This document shows, in pieces, positions 24,791-37,043 of a stretch of DNA of 64,000 nucleotides (positions within the stretch are counted from its first letter, which is position 1; every line of letters starts with the position of its first letter). The notes below the pieces were generated by a model. It saw only the letters and a list, made by a program, of their open reading frames with translations, was not told the DNA's origin and did not search any database. A program made the position numbers and the translations under genes. This stretch comes from Ceratodon purpureus (lineage: Eukaryota; Streptophyta; Bryopsida; Pseudoditrichales; Ditrichaceae): positions 8,642,803 through 8,706,802 of the forward strand of contig CM026423.1 in the NCBI GenBank assembly GCA_014871385.1, given 5' to 3'.

Positions 24791-27700
24791 TCATCGCCGT
24801 TCCGCAGCCCAATGGTCATTGGACTTCTTGAGCTCCGGCAGAGAAATGGGCTTGTCAAGCTTCACCATTGTAATCGGCTTTACAAGCATATTGGTACCCG
24901 TGAAGGTCATCAACCGCATTTTTGACCTTAGTTCCTTGAGCTGAAAATAGAATTACCCACCAAACAACAATAAATAACTGACGGAGAAAAATGACATGAA
25001 TTCAAACAACACCATTCCGGTTCTCCTACACTCTTTGAAAAGGTGAACGAAAGCAAAACCCATAGCGGAACTTGTGACCTTAAGTGTCTGAACTGTTTAA
25101 TTGTGCCTAAAACCTTCCCAAACCTCCAAATCAAGATATCTCTGATATTCTTTGTACATATTCTACAGATAAATTTTGATTGTTATCAATATACTACCCA
25201 AACAAAGGGTAACAAATTTTTATCTATCCAGCAATAAAACTTAATCCAAAGAATGAAAGCCATACCTGTGCATCATCCATCCGACTAAACCCATACTTGT
25301 TGACCCAAACAGTTTCTGCATTCTTGGCCGCTGGGAGAATCAAACGTTCGACATTCAGAACACCGAGAAGTCTCTCTATTGTGGTCATGAGTGCCTTGCA
25401 TAAGCCCTGATCCCAAGAAATCAAAACTGGTTAGAAATTGAATGTTCCATATTTACCTGTAAACTATTCCAACCTGATCGAATGGCATGTAAACAACAGA
25501 TAATAACTTAAAAGTATGTGATGAATACAAGACTAGAAACACAAACAACTGAATCCACCAAGTCCATACAAAAAGACAAACAACAGCAAGCGATTGTCGA
25601 GTGAAATGCCTGTAACTTCTTATTCATTTAACGATAGCTGAAATTAAAATTGAGTGAGACCATAATTACCTGGCCTTGGTGATCAAGGCTAGTAGCCACA
25701 AGAGGAACCTCGGCTACTTCCCGACCGAAAATTTGTACCAAGGCTGTTGACACCACTTTCTCACTGATGTACAAACAATATCAGATCCACAACATTAGAA
25801 TAAAAAGGATGCTGAGAGGGAAACCTTCAAGCCTGACTACAACAATACACTTCTGAATCCTTTCTGCATGGTCACAAATAACAAATGTCGTAAGCAACCA
25901 GGAAAACAGACACGCAGCAAAAACCATAATCGCTTACTTGAGCTTAAGAACAACGCAGTAAATTCCGTTGAAGTCATAGTCTTTAAACGTCCGGCTGCAT
26001 GACACAAACAACACAATTTTACAATAAGACCACAGCAAACTGTGAAATTCTCTCCCTGCGTATGAAGATCTAACATCAATCCAAGGAATAGAACTCCAAC
26101 ACAAAAAAGTTCAACAAACAAAACTGATGTATTGTGCCGCACCTGTGAACCATAAACGGGATCATGTCCCGTCCAGATGAAGCATCCCTAATTGGATCAG
26201 AGCACCCCTGCAAAGGCATCAGACAAACATCACAAATAGCACAACTAATAATGCATGACCCCGAGATAGTCAAGATCATAAAAATACTTTTCCCTAGAAT
26301 GGTATATTGCTGTAGAAACAGGATTATGCGGCATAGAGAGGCAAAATTATAATGCGAGTGGAAGAGATAGGAGGTAAGTCAGTACCGTAAAAATGTCCAC
26401 AGCCTGACCAAGTGTACGTCCATTAACAACGTTATCACCAGAGCCATGCAGAATTTGCCAACCAAAAACTGGGCTACTGGACTCTGCCATATCAAGAGCA
26501 CCCTGCTGGTGTTGTCGGCTTTCCAGCAGCTCACTGACGATGCTGTCTGACAATGATTCAGGTCCGTTATCCACAAGTTGCGATAAAATTCGCACTATAT
26601 GCTGGCAATCGGGATGACAAAACCATTCAGCCTCTGGCAACTCCTGTCACATGTAAGATATTGATGAGTAACAAACCTGGTGTATGTAAACAATTGCGAT
26701 AGGTAATATAGAAAAACAGTCTGTCTTCAATCGCACTTTCGTGTAACAAACTATTACATAGAACAAGGTGTGAAAAATTATCCAGTTTAACTTACCTCAT
26801 CCATTCCAGCTTCTCTTAAGCAGCCAACATGGTACTCTTGCCCACACTGCCCAAAAAACAGGCACATATCCAGTCAGAAATATACCCAAAGTTATCATCA
26901 CTAGGCACTAGGTCTCACTGATCAAATTGCAAAATCTCAAGTAAGCAAATAAATAAAATTTTATTTGAAACTCCATTCACAGCCACAGACGAAAAAACAA
27001 AAACAACTTGTAACACTAAGAAAAACCAACTGGCCAACCATAGTTACAGTTAACTCACTTGGTCACAAACCAACATGGTCATATCAAATCCAAATTTCTT
27101 CAAAGTCCACTTCCTGCACATAAAGAAATTGAAGACTTCAGTCGAAACCAACAGAATGGTATCCCAAAAAAAAGCAGGCGTTGAGATATGCCCGTATTGC
27201 ACAGAAATTGTATTCCTCATGGACTAAATTCAGCGAGAGAAAAAGGGAAATAGAAGAAAATTGCATTATCGTTTTTGGACTCCACTAAGCATAAAGGTCT
27301 CTAAACTTACTTGCAGATGGCACATCCACCACTAGTATCAGGAGCTTGAAAGTGTCGTACATTGCGTCCACCATCATCTGATGCTGGAATATTAGCTCCA
27401 ACATCTACAAATTTACTTGACACTCTATGCGAGGCCTTTGTAGCTGAAGAAATTTCATTCTTACAGATTTTGCACCACGGGTTGCTGGAGTCTTTCTCCG
27501 GCCCTGCAGATGACAAGACAAAGAGCAAACCACGAAACTGTGTCAGGCACCTAAAACCTCCAGCAATATACGCCCATGGAAACCAGTATGGAATACAGTC
27601 AAGACGGACAAAAAGGCCTGCCTGGACGCCTCCAAGAACCTCATGACAGTTAACACAGTTCAAAACTTTCTGACTCTCTGAAAAGATGGATTACTAACCG

Positions 27701-30700
27701 TGTCCAGAAGATTGTTTGGCACAGTTATTGCACCATAATGATTCACAGCCCTGGCATGTCGCAAGGTCACCTTGCTCTCCACAACCAGAACAAGAGTTTG
27801 AATCACCAGTGCGGCCGACTTGGTTTGACCTATCTCCAAGCTTGCTTTGATCAGCTAGTTCTTTGCACATGTCTTTCAAAGACCGGCCATCCTTTAACAA
27901 GATGCTCCCGTACCTGAAATACAAACATTTCCAAGCAAATTAGCCGCAGGATTCACGGTATATATATTGACATCATCCACAGCCTTCCCAACAGTGTGCA
28001 AATTAAGCATAGACTAAAATATTAAATTGCACGGAACAGCATTTAGTGCATCTCTGCACAAAAGTTAGTAGCGCACCAATGCTATGCTCGGCAACCAGGA
28101 TAAATCTATATTCTAAATCATACCACCGGTTTGATAATAAAATAAATCCGTAACAATTTCAAGCATAGATAGAATGTAATACTCACGGATTCCGTCTTGC
28201 TTCACATCCAGCATGTTGCTCAAACGCAGAGGCACTAATCTGGAGATCATAGATACAAATTTGATTAGCTTTCAAATAATCGCTACATGAATCACTAACT
28301 TTCACCTAGAAATTTAGCTAATAAATATCTCTACAATATGGTGCTGCTCGAACTCGTTAATCACCCGCACTTGACAATAATGCGTTCTAAAAGCAAACCA
28401 AAGAAATGCTCTAACCATGTCCTGACAAATGCAATTAGGAATGACGACAAGAAATAAATCACAGATATCCTTGACGACTTACCTCTTGATCACAACAACT
28501 GCAGCAGATTCCCCCGCCTTGTTTCACACCCTTAAGGACACACTGCCATGCATAACGTCCACATATGAGATCCTTAACAAGAAATCGCATGCAACTCCTG
28601 TAACTAGGAAGCCGGCAAGAAATTGACAATCGCTAGTAACATCCCTAACTTCTCAAGAGAACCTCGAGACCATCATATAACTATTCCAGCTACGATCATC
28701 TTCATCTGCCAAGCCAGGAGCAAATACGTCGTAGAAAGTACCTGATTTCTAGCGTAGTACCCGAGCTCAGTACCATCAGGCAAACCACCGGGTAGAAAAA
28801 GAGCTTTGTGAAGGTGTGCATCCCGGGCTGACCTGGCCATCATCGTCAGCTCTTTTTCCCTGAACATAACACCAGAGATAAGTCAATCATTGAAGACGTT
28901 GTCATTCGTGGTATGCATGAGAAAATCGAGACGAAACCCAGGTAGAGTTACACGTGAATGCCGGACAATTGAAATACTTACTTTAGTCGAGCATCTTCTC
29001 TGTCTGCTCCAGTAGCCAGACGCTTCGGTTTAAGAACTGTTAGGGACTTCCTCGCTTGTGACTTTTCGCACTTGCCACAAAACCAATCTCCTCGATGAGG
29101 ACTGGAGAGTCCGACACATTCTGATGAAACACATCCGCCGTGTTAGTTACTGTTAAAAATGAATTTTCATCCAATGATTCTAGGACCAAAGTGGCAGGAA
29201 AAAGGCGTAGAAATCTAACGTGCCTGCGTGATAGGTAGATGAGCATTTGGGTCCCTTGCATGAAACAAAGCTCCCTTTATCATCTTTTCCGCATTTCCCA
29301 CATGAAATTTCCTTCTTTGGGATGCCTTGAATTTCTCCAATGGCATGCTTGAGAGCTCTTAAAATATTGTCCCCACAGTCTGCAGACTCTTGTCCAGCGC
29401 TCAGAATGTCTCGGAGGTTCTTCCCATTTTCAAGATAAATGTTGTCACTTGGATGGTGAGAAGTGCTCCCTGAGTGTGCCTCAAAAGCTGAAATGGAAAC
29501 CGTCTGCCAACCAACACCATAAAATCATATCAGAATCACAGGGAAATAAACAGACGAAGCCTGGCACAACAAAAGTAGCATTAAAGAAACATCAAATAAA
29601 ATGGGATTCCTGTCTATAATTGGAAATTGAGCTGAACATTAGTACCTGAGTCCCTTTACAGATTCGACAATTGCATATCACACCCATATCCTGGAGAATT
29701 CCTGTGAGCTGCTCCCAGTAAACAGCAATATGTTAGAAAGGACAAAATCATTCTAAAAGTCACAGGATATTAAAAATACAACAGTAGCAGAGAATCATGA
29801 GGATCTTAAACACTCCAAACTAAAAATCCTACAATGAAAATCTTAACAGAGTTACATCTAATACAACACTCAGCTCCAAATATGTTGGGTGAGGGACTGG
29901 CCAAGGTGGAAAGCACATACTGAGCACCTAATACAGTGACACGTGGCAATATAAAGACGAACGAATATTCTAATGTGGAGCGCCGCCAAAAAATAAAATG
30001 AAATTAGAGTATCTTCATCACGACAGAACTGCTATTTTATTTTGGTTAGAGTCACGTACTTGTTCGCCACGACATGAACAGCGCACATAATGCCCTTCAA
30101 GAAGTCCGGTTGCCATCAACTCCTTAGCATTTCGTGGCGGCTTCAACAACTTGTCACCAATGGGTAACATCGACTTCAGCTGCGCCCACCCCGAGCATGC
30201 TAATAATGTTAGACTACATCAGAATATAACCAAGCATCTAGGGGTTCTAAATCTATGCTCACTGCTATAATAGCCCTGTCGCCTGGCTGACGGTTCAACG
30301 TAACGAACAATATGGCAGCCTGCCAAACCTCACATGCTGACACCAGGAAATAACCTCTCACACAGAGACTCAGGATGCAATCAGGATAGCTTGGACAAGG
30401 GAGACTGACGTTGTCACAGCTGACGCTGTTGTCATAAAATGAAAGAGCCTGATTGCTAGAAGCGAAAACCATCTTTGGAATCAGCAAGCCTGCCCCATAG
30501 GTAACCCGAAGACCACAGACAATGAAAGGCAATGACGCTATTGGAGAGTCCGTACAAAAGCCTCATCAAATGCCCTGTGCTCTTAAAGGTCATAGGTGCA
30601 CAGTTAAGAGTTCTCAACCCGAGGTGGCAATAACTATTTCAATGCAAGGTCTTCCCAAGCACCAGACAACGTTGGTATAATGTGGAACTACGAATAATAA

Positions 30701-31377
30701 GGAATTAATTAATTGCCAACCAATACAGAAGCGGCTGATTAAAAGGGAAATCAAACCTTAGAAGCTGCTGACCGAGGTCCTGGCGCAGGTCGCGCTGGCA
30801 ACTCTTCCGCCTCTTCGTTCCCCTCGGGACCATCCGACTCGTCGTCGCTTTCACTTTCCTTCGTAGGAACTGCGTGTGGCACCCTGGAATTTCTGTAATG
30901 GATTGTCTTCTTGCGTTTCCGGCTCTTCTGTTTGACGGGTGAATCGCTGTCCTGCGGCATGTTACTCGAAACTGGACCCTCTCTCCCGTTCTTAGTTGGA
31001 GAACCCTCTTCAACCTCATCGGCCTCATCAACTGCCTCAACCTGATGAGGTTTCAATTTCCGTGCAACCTTCGCAACTACAGCCGCCTTCACAGGCGACT
31101 CCGGCACAGTTTCCTGGTCGATTTCCTCTTCCATCTCCTCATCCTCCCTATCAGACTTCCCATCCTCTCCCATTCCCTGCGTCCCGACGCTACTATCCGC
31201 CGTCCCCGACGACGAAGACCTCCGCTGCGAAGGCTCCGAATCCGACTCATCCATCGGCGCAACTTTCTCAGCGCCTCTCGCCGGCGCCCCGCGCACCATT
31301 CTACTATCCCGGCTAATGTCCACAACTATATCAAGCTCATCCAAATCCTCCTCCTCATTGCTCCTCTGCGCTCCCAT
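24791..31377 (-). CDS. IDM1-like nuclear protein: tandem TDBD, PHD-type fingers and GNAT domain
   Basis: Eighteen exons on the minus strand: 31377-30757, 30179-30060, 29708-29646, 29503-29224, 29120-28982, 28859-28742, 28542-28483, 28239-28187, 27913-27699, 27503-27311, 27113-27059, 26846-26796, 26643-26386, 26207-26143, 25994-25938, 25763-25670, 25406-25266, 24940-24791; total 910 residues. Exon 1 encodes a charged, Ser/Glu-rich nuclear tail with KQKSRKRKK. Two Tify-domain-binding-like (TDBD) segments follow (AKELMATGLLEGHYV; GLPDGTELGYYARNQ), each ending in an AFEAHSG/AFEQHAG motif. A PHD-type finger (CGKCGKDD...YHAECVGL...WFCGKC), a partial Cys cluster (CSGCGEQG...WCNNC) and a further PHD (CAICKKW...CDQCGQEYHVGC...WFCHPDC) come next. 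The C-terminus is a GNAT acetyltransferase fold with the acetyl-CoA loop DHQGQGLCKAL. Family members read chromatin and acetylate histones to oppose DNA methylation, or act as co-regulators. One intron uses a GC donor (29223). The exact orthologue is not assignable. Confidence 0.88.
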
Positions 31378-32490
31378 CCTTCTCGTCAACTTCCAACCCT
31401 CACTCCCTCTCAAAACACCACCCGCTCACCTCCACACCAAAAATAAAAAATAAAAAAAATACGCTCACCTCTCCACCACTCCCCGAAACCCCTCGCCACT
31501 CCTCCAAACCGCCAACCACTCCCCCCGCACACCTAAATGCACCTCCCACGATCCCCTCCCCTCCCCACTCCCCCTCACAATCACCACACCTCCACGAATT
31601 CCACTCCTACACCACGATCACCACCTCCCGATCACCACTCCCAAAAAGCGCACCAAAAAAAAAAAAAAAAACGCAACTAAAAACTCCACAGCACCGATCC
31701 ACGCCTCCTAATTACTCGTCACCCCCGCACAACCATCAGCCGCGTCGCTCGACTCTCCTCTCCTCCCCTCCCCTCCCACCCTAATCCACACACGCACACG
31801 AACAAACACAACCCCGCACCTGGACCCGGAACGGCATAGCACTCATCACATCACGTCCTCCACCTCATCACCGTCATCGCCGCGCCTCTCGCTTAACTCC
31901 CCGCACGCCACCGATCAGCCGTTAACTCACACAACACCAAAACCACGCCGAAGCGCACTCCCGCTAGGGTTTGGCAACACCATAGGGTTTGGTCTCACAA
32001 GCGGCAACACGAGTGTTTCGAGAAGGTCCGGTAGGAGAAGAAGAAGGAGAAGCAGGGGAAGCGGAGGAGGAGTATGCGGGGTCGGGCAGGGGGGGCGGCG
32101 TCGTTGTCGTGGTCCTCGTCGTCGTCGTCGTCGACGTCGTCTGCGGCGGTGTTGTCGTTCTCGCGGGAGGAGAGGGCAAGGGCAGCCTGGGCAAGGGCGA
32201 GGAGCAGGAGGAGCCTGGGCGGGCATCGCGAGACTTGATCCCGAGCCCGACCGAGCGAGAGGAGCCGGGCCCCCGGGGCTGTCTGCGTCGTCCCGTGCCC
32301 GAGGTTTCGCCGAATTGCCTTTCGGAGGGAGTCACGGTGGCTAGGTGGGCGAGCTGGCTTCCCTCGGTTTCGCACGTACTACGCAGGCTCTGCCTTCTCA
32401 CGCGGGACTCAGTGCCTGCCTTGCCTGCCTGCACTTACGTTACGGCCCTGACCTGCGCTCTGAGAGCGACTGAATTTGCCTGAGCTGGCG
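31378..32490 (-). promoter_or_regulatory. Promoter and leader of the IDM1-like gene
   Basis: Pyrimidine/C-rich on the plus strand next to the gene, then GC-rich from 31.9 kb. Two telo-box-like sequences lie at 31965-31990. A GTC/GTT triplet tract sits at about 32098-32155. Frames on both strands here (for example 31964-32434) are low-complexity by-products of the triplet tract. No confident second gene reads away from it. Confidence 0.4.
31965..31990 (-). promoter_or_regulatory. Paired telo-box-like motifs (AAACCCTA on the gene strand)
   Basis: TAGGGTTT at 31965-31972 and again at 31983-31990, 18 bp apart, about 590 bp upstream of the ATG of the minus-strand gene. In plants AAACCCTA elements are common near starts of housekeeping and growth genes and can recruit Polycomb factors; use here is inferred. 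Confidence 0.4.
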
Positions 32491-32491
32491 A

Positions 32492-32518
32492 GCGGGGCGG
32501 GGCGGGGCGGGGCGGGCG
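32492..32518 (+). repeat. GGGGC tandem run, quadruplex-capable
   Basis: Four to five GGGGC units in a row. Four or more G-runs of at least four make G-quadruplex formation possible on the plus strand. Confidence 0.6.
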
Positions 32519-32842
32519 CGACTTGGCCTTCGGATAGCGCGAGCCGGAGTGCGGATCGGAGGGGTGATGCGGTAATTCGGCGGGCGCGGTGGGAAAGAGG
32601 GGTACTAATTCTGTCTGCGAGTTAGTAGTGTACGGGCGCAGGCATCGTTGATCGCATGCCGATGCCATGCCGTTGCCATGCCATGCCGGCCTCGGTTCGG
32701 TGCCTGTGCCTCTGTTTGCGTGCGTTTTTTTCCTTCCTCTTTTTTGGTTATTTTTTTTGGGAGTCAGGTTTTGTGGTCCCTTTGGGGGACTACTGTGGGG
32801 TCGGTTGAATATTCGGTGCTTTTTGGTTGGGAAATGGGGGCT

Positions 32843-33067
32843 CTAAGTGGGGGACTTCGGAGGGGGTCTAAGTGGGGGACTTCGGAGGGGGTCTAAGTGG
32901 GGGACTTCGGAGGGGGTCTAAGTGGGGGACTTCGGAGGGGGTCTAAGTGGGGGACTTCGGAGGGGGTCTAAGTGGGGGACTTCGGAGGGGGTCTAAGTGG
33001 GGGACTTCGGAGGGGGTCTAAGTGGGGGACTTCGGAGGGGGTCTAAGTGGGGGACTTCGGAGAGGGC
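32843..33067 (+). repeat. 25-bp G-rich minisatellite, nine copies
   Basis: Unit CTAAGTGGGGGACTTCGGAG followed by GGGGT, repeated nine times, essentially identical until the last copy (GAGAGGG). Every unit has two five-G runs on the plus strand. There are no spacers, so this is not a CRISPR-like array. It lies between the IDM1-like promoter and the 78-bp repeat with no coding content. Confidence 0.95.
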
Positions 33068-33423
33068 CTTGGAGATAGGAGGTCTTCGGTTGGTCTAGAC
33101 TTCACTTACAAGGGGGGTTTGGGACTCATGTACGGTGGTGGAATTCAGGCTAGTTAAGATGGAGGACTTGTGTTCTAATTCTAAGTGGTTGTTCATATGT
33201 GTGTCTTTTGAAGATTATATGTGATTTTTTAAATTGCTGAAGAGGTGTTTTAGGTGTTTCTTGTTTGTCGCAGCATTGAATGCGACTACAATGTTTAATT
33301 TTATATGATTTATTCCTTGATTAATAACATACTTGGGCCACTGAAGTTGATATCGACGTTGTCTATGTTGAGGGCGCAGGGACAATTCACTGCGATGATC
33401 ATCCAATTGTGTGTATAGAGGGT

Positions 33424-33735
33424 GGTGATTGACGGTTTTTATACCTGAGAAGTGTCATATTCGCAACAATGCTTATGGTACTTCGTCCTATCTAGTCTTC
33501 GGGTGATTGACGGTTTTAATACCAGATAAGTGTCATATTCGCAGCAATGCTTATGGTACTTCCTCCTATCTAGTCTTCAGGTGATTGACGGTTTTTATAC
33601 CAAAGAAGTGTCATATTCGCAGCAATGCTTATGGTACTTCCTCATATCTAGTCTTCAGGTGATTGACGATTATTATACCAGAGAAGTGTCATATTCGCAG
33701 CAATGCTTATGGTACTTCCTTTATCTAATCTTCAG
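33424..33735 (+). repeat. 78-bp tandem repeat, four copies
   Basis: Units start with GGTGATTGACG at 33424, 33502, 33580 and 33658 and differ by a few bases each. Because 78 is divisible by three, one frame stays open and repeats VSYSQQCLWYFL every 26 codons (33530-33757). I read this as a consequence of the repeat, not as evidence for a protein. Confidence 0.9.
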
Positions 33736-33739
33736 CCGC

Positions 33740-35983
33740 CAGTGGGACCGTACTTAGTTTTCAAGTACATCCATGGAGGCTGCATGTCCCAACCAACATA
33801 AAGACATGAATAGACTGCAATATTCCTGTCTGAGTTTGACACCTTGCGGACAGTAATAAATTAATCACAAAGAAGATAAGGTAGTGACATACAATTTCAA
33901 GTCAGACCTAAAATGGTTTTTTGCCCATGTCTAGATTGTATTTTTTGATCATTTATTGATGGACTAGATGGCGATTTTAGAGCATCTATCAATGAAACTT
34001 TGACCCTTTCTAACTTTTGCATACTATATTCAAATCATTCATCCTTTGGTGTAGTGGAATCCTCTTAAACTTGCTCATAATAAAATTCATAAATTTGTAA
34101 TTTCTGACAATAGCAAGTGGGCACAACAATTAAAGTGGCAGTTTTAGGTGTTACTACCTTAGACACTGCTAGTAACCAAAGCGTAATCTATAAATCATGC
34201 TGGAATCCTCGACACCCAATTGTAGACTTCTTCAACCTTGTCAACTTAAGTCACTAACAGTTAATTCCATTTCAAGGTTCGTGAATACTAGATCATAATA
34301 TTGTAGTTGACTAAACGGTAGAACCTGGCCTCCAACTTGGAAAAGGACCTTGGCCTAGACAAAAAAACACGTACAAGGATGCAAGTTGTCTCACTTTTCA
34401 AAAAAAATGTGCATAACTACATCTAAAAACATAATCCACCAATCACCTATGGAAAACTAGTTGATAATCATTTCTACTAGTGGATGCAGATAATTTGAAT
34501 TTGGATAGTTTAAAATAAACATAAACTTATGGGTATTTACACTTCTATGGATATTTACATTTGTTATATCATATCAAGTCAAAGTTTGTAGAAATATCCA
34601 TAGATTTTTGAACAAAGATTTTTCAAATTAGGTATTGTTTTACTTTCTATTATAATATGACTCCAACCAACAAGCATTGAAGATACTACCATAAAATGAT
34701 ATTAACTTCGATTCAAAACGAAGGGTATAGGCTATCAATCTTTTTTTGAAAAATCTTTGATTTAGGTAACAAAAATGAAAAAAATGAAATACCAAAGTAC
34801 ATTCTAAGATTATAGAATTTTAATTTATATTTAGTGTGGTCTAATTTCATCCTGTCAAAGCACAATTTTTCAACAAATGACAAAAGAAAATAATGTGACA
34901 ATACCTTTAAAGACTTTAGAGGGGAAGTATTTTCACTATAGAAAGAATGTATTTTTATAATCTCAAAGCCAATCATCTTGATTACTTCTATAAAAAATCT
35001 CAAAGGCAATAAAAAGGTTTTTACAAAAGTTTTTGAGTAGGCCTTTGTTGGATATAAATGACATAGAAGAGCATAACTTTTTTTTAGAAGTTGAGTTGAA
35101 AAAATAGTATATTCCCACAAAGCTCTTGTAATTCTCTATATCTACAAATGTTATCAAAAAACAATATTAGAAATTGATATTGCAGTAACTTACTTGAAAT
35201 CCTGACTGTTTATGGAATAAATACTTAGTCCTTTAGGTGTCAAAATCAATAATTAGTGACCAAGTGCACCAATAAAACACAAGAGGTTTCAAACTAAGCA
35301 TTGAATTTTTGTAGCATTAATTCATACATGTCAAATATTGCAGTCTTTATGGACAAAGATCAATAAGGCAAGATTGAACGAAGTGTAATTGAAATGTCTT
35401 TATTCTTCTAGAAACATGTACTAGATATGAATAATAGCGCCAATTGATCATAATTCCTTTATCTCTGAAGTACCTAAAGTTGGACAACACAGTGGAAATG
35501 TCGATGATGTCAAGAACTTTATTGTACTAATTCTAACGTAGTAATTATTGCTACAAAACCATTTAAATGTACATATTATAATTTAAATATTTCTAGACAA
35601 TTTACATATATTTCAAAGTCATAACAGCCATTGCAAATCATTAGCGTCAATGGCGCCAATGCACAATCATTTCTAGCAAGCCACTATAATTCTACTTGGT
35701 AAAACAATATACATTTGACTACCAATGTATTTTTTCATCAACAAAGTAGTGATTGCTTTTAAATATTTCACGGCACAATAGAAACACTAGAACATAATAA
35801 TAAACTTGCCCGATTTTTTTTTAAGAATCATAAATAAATCAAAGAATTATGATGAAAAAAAATAAAAAATAACATAAAATATTTTTATGATTTTAATTTA
35901 TTTTAAACTATTTCTAAGTCATTTCTACTATCAAATAAAATAAAAAAAATCCTTATAGTATGAATTTAAAGTTGTCTTTTTAT
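33740..35983. other. Gene-free AT-rich stretch
   Basis: No gene recognised. The 135-codon minus-strand frame at 34713-35120 is Phe/Lys/Leu-rich without any motif and is likely chance. TCTACTAGTG at about 34482 resembles a lone CACTA end without a partner. Copy C of the GGCG repeat is at 35629. Confidence 0.55.
35629..35683 (+). repeat. Dispersed ~50 bp GGCG-core repeat, copy C
   Basis: Starts CATTGCAAATCATTAGCG, passes TGGCGCCAATGCACAATC, ends ATTTCTAGCAAG. It matches copy A in its first half and copy B in its second half, so the three together define one ancestral sequence. Confidence 0.45.
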
Positions 35984-37043
35984 TTAATTCCTAAAGCATC
36001 AAGTCAACAGTTTTGGTATGATTTTGGGTCCGGCCAGGCTCCCTATGAGTCAAATTTTACCAGATGTGGTTGTAACTTTGGCATAGCCTGGGAAATTGTC
36101 ATATCTTTCTAACAAGACCAAATTTTACTTTCTTCGGGCCCACAGTTAAAAATAATTCGTGTTTAAAGATCAAAATTCAATTCAGGGCAGCTCGGGCAGG
36201 TTTGGAGTGGTGTACCAAATCTGTAACACTCTACAATGACTTCCAAATGATCATTTCTGAAATCGTTTCACAATTTCTTTTAAAACTTGATTTTGATAAA
36301 TACAACCGTAGGATCTTGTTCACAGCCATCCAATTAGTCTACATACCAAGTTTTGTATATTTTGACCGTACGGATCTTCAAATATATTTAGTCAAAGTTT
36401 CAAGTTTTATAAAAACTTTCAAACAACTTCGTCACCAATTTTTCGTTCACCACTTTCTCCTCCTAAACCACAGTATGTTGTAAAATTCATATCTATTTTG
36501 GATTTATTTATTTTTTGGATTTCTTTCCTCTACAATTTCTTTTCCATACAAATGCATGTATACACCGTTCGGATTTTAAAAATTAGATGATCTTCTTAGG
36601 CATTTGTAGTGTGGAAAAAGAGCCAATATACATGCATTTCATTTGACTCCCGTCATTGGAAATGTGGTTTTCCAATGCTTCTGTGTGTTATATTGTCTTT
36701 AATTTTTTCGATCATACTTCCAACTCACTTTAGAATCCAAAACTGAAGAGCCTCTAATCATACGATCTCAAAAAATTGGCTGTTTCACTCTCCGAAGGGT
36801 GGCTGTCCCTGCTGGGCAGTACCAAAAAAACCTTTTCTCTCAAGTTCAAACCTTAAGATCTTCCAAATGGCAAGGTGTTACAATCTAAAATTTTGTGTAC
36901 ACATATGTGTACAAGTTAGGTACTAGATCCTACGGTTAGATTCTTTAAAATACGTTGGAATTTGCATAATATTTCCTTGAACTAAAACAGGGCAGAATTG
37001 AGGCAGAATTTGGGATTTTATGGCCAAATACTCTAGGGGTTAA
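35984..37043. mobile_element. Non-autonomous piggyBac-related element, ~1.05 kb
   Basis: Flanked by TTAA at 35984-35987 and 37040-37043. Inner ends are TTCCTAAAGCATC on the left and CCCCTAGAGTATT read inward from the right, inverted and similar (CCTARAGYAT). The motif ACCGTA(N)GGATCTT appears at 36305 and 36365, matching ACCGTAAGATCTT just inside the left end of the complete piggyBac (8747). There is no transposase frame. The left end has lost its CCC start, so the element is probably old. Confidence 0.6.

Noticed and set aside
30996..31446. Plus-strand frames opposite exon 1 of the IDM1-like gene
   Set aside because: Low-complexity shadows; the minus strand joins in frame to 17 further exons of a known family.
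31927..32483. Frames on both strands up to 164 codons
   Set aside because: Generated by GTC/GTT triplet repeats and GC-rich leader DNA; no domain and no splice partners.
32843..33067. Possible CRISPR-like array
   Set aside because: Units are directly adjacent without spacers and the genome is eukaryotic; this is a minisatellite.
34140..34500. CACTA element between 'cactgctagtaacc' and 'tttctactagtg'
   Set aside because: The right end resembles a CACTA terminus, but the left does not match it and the 3-bp flanks differ (aga versus gat).
34713..35120. 135-codon minus-strand frame
   Set aside because: Phe/Leu/Lys-rich composition expected from AT-rich DNA; no motif.
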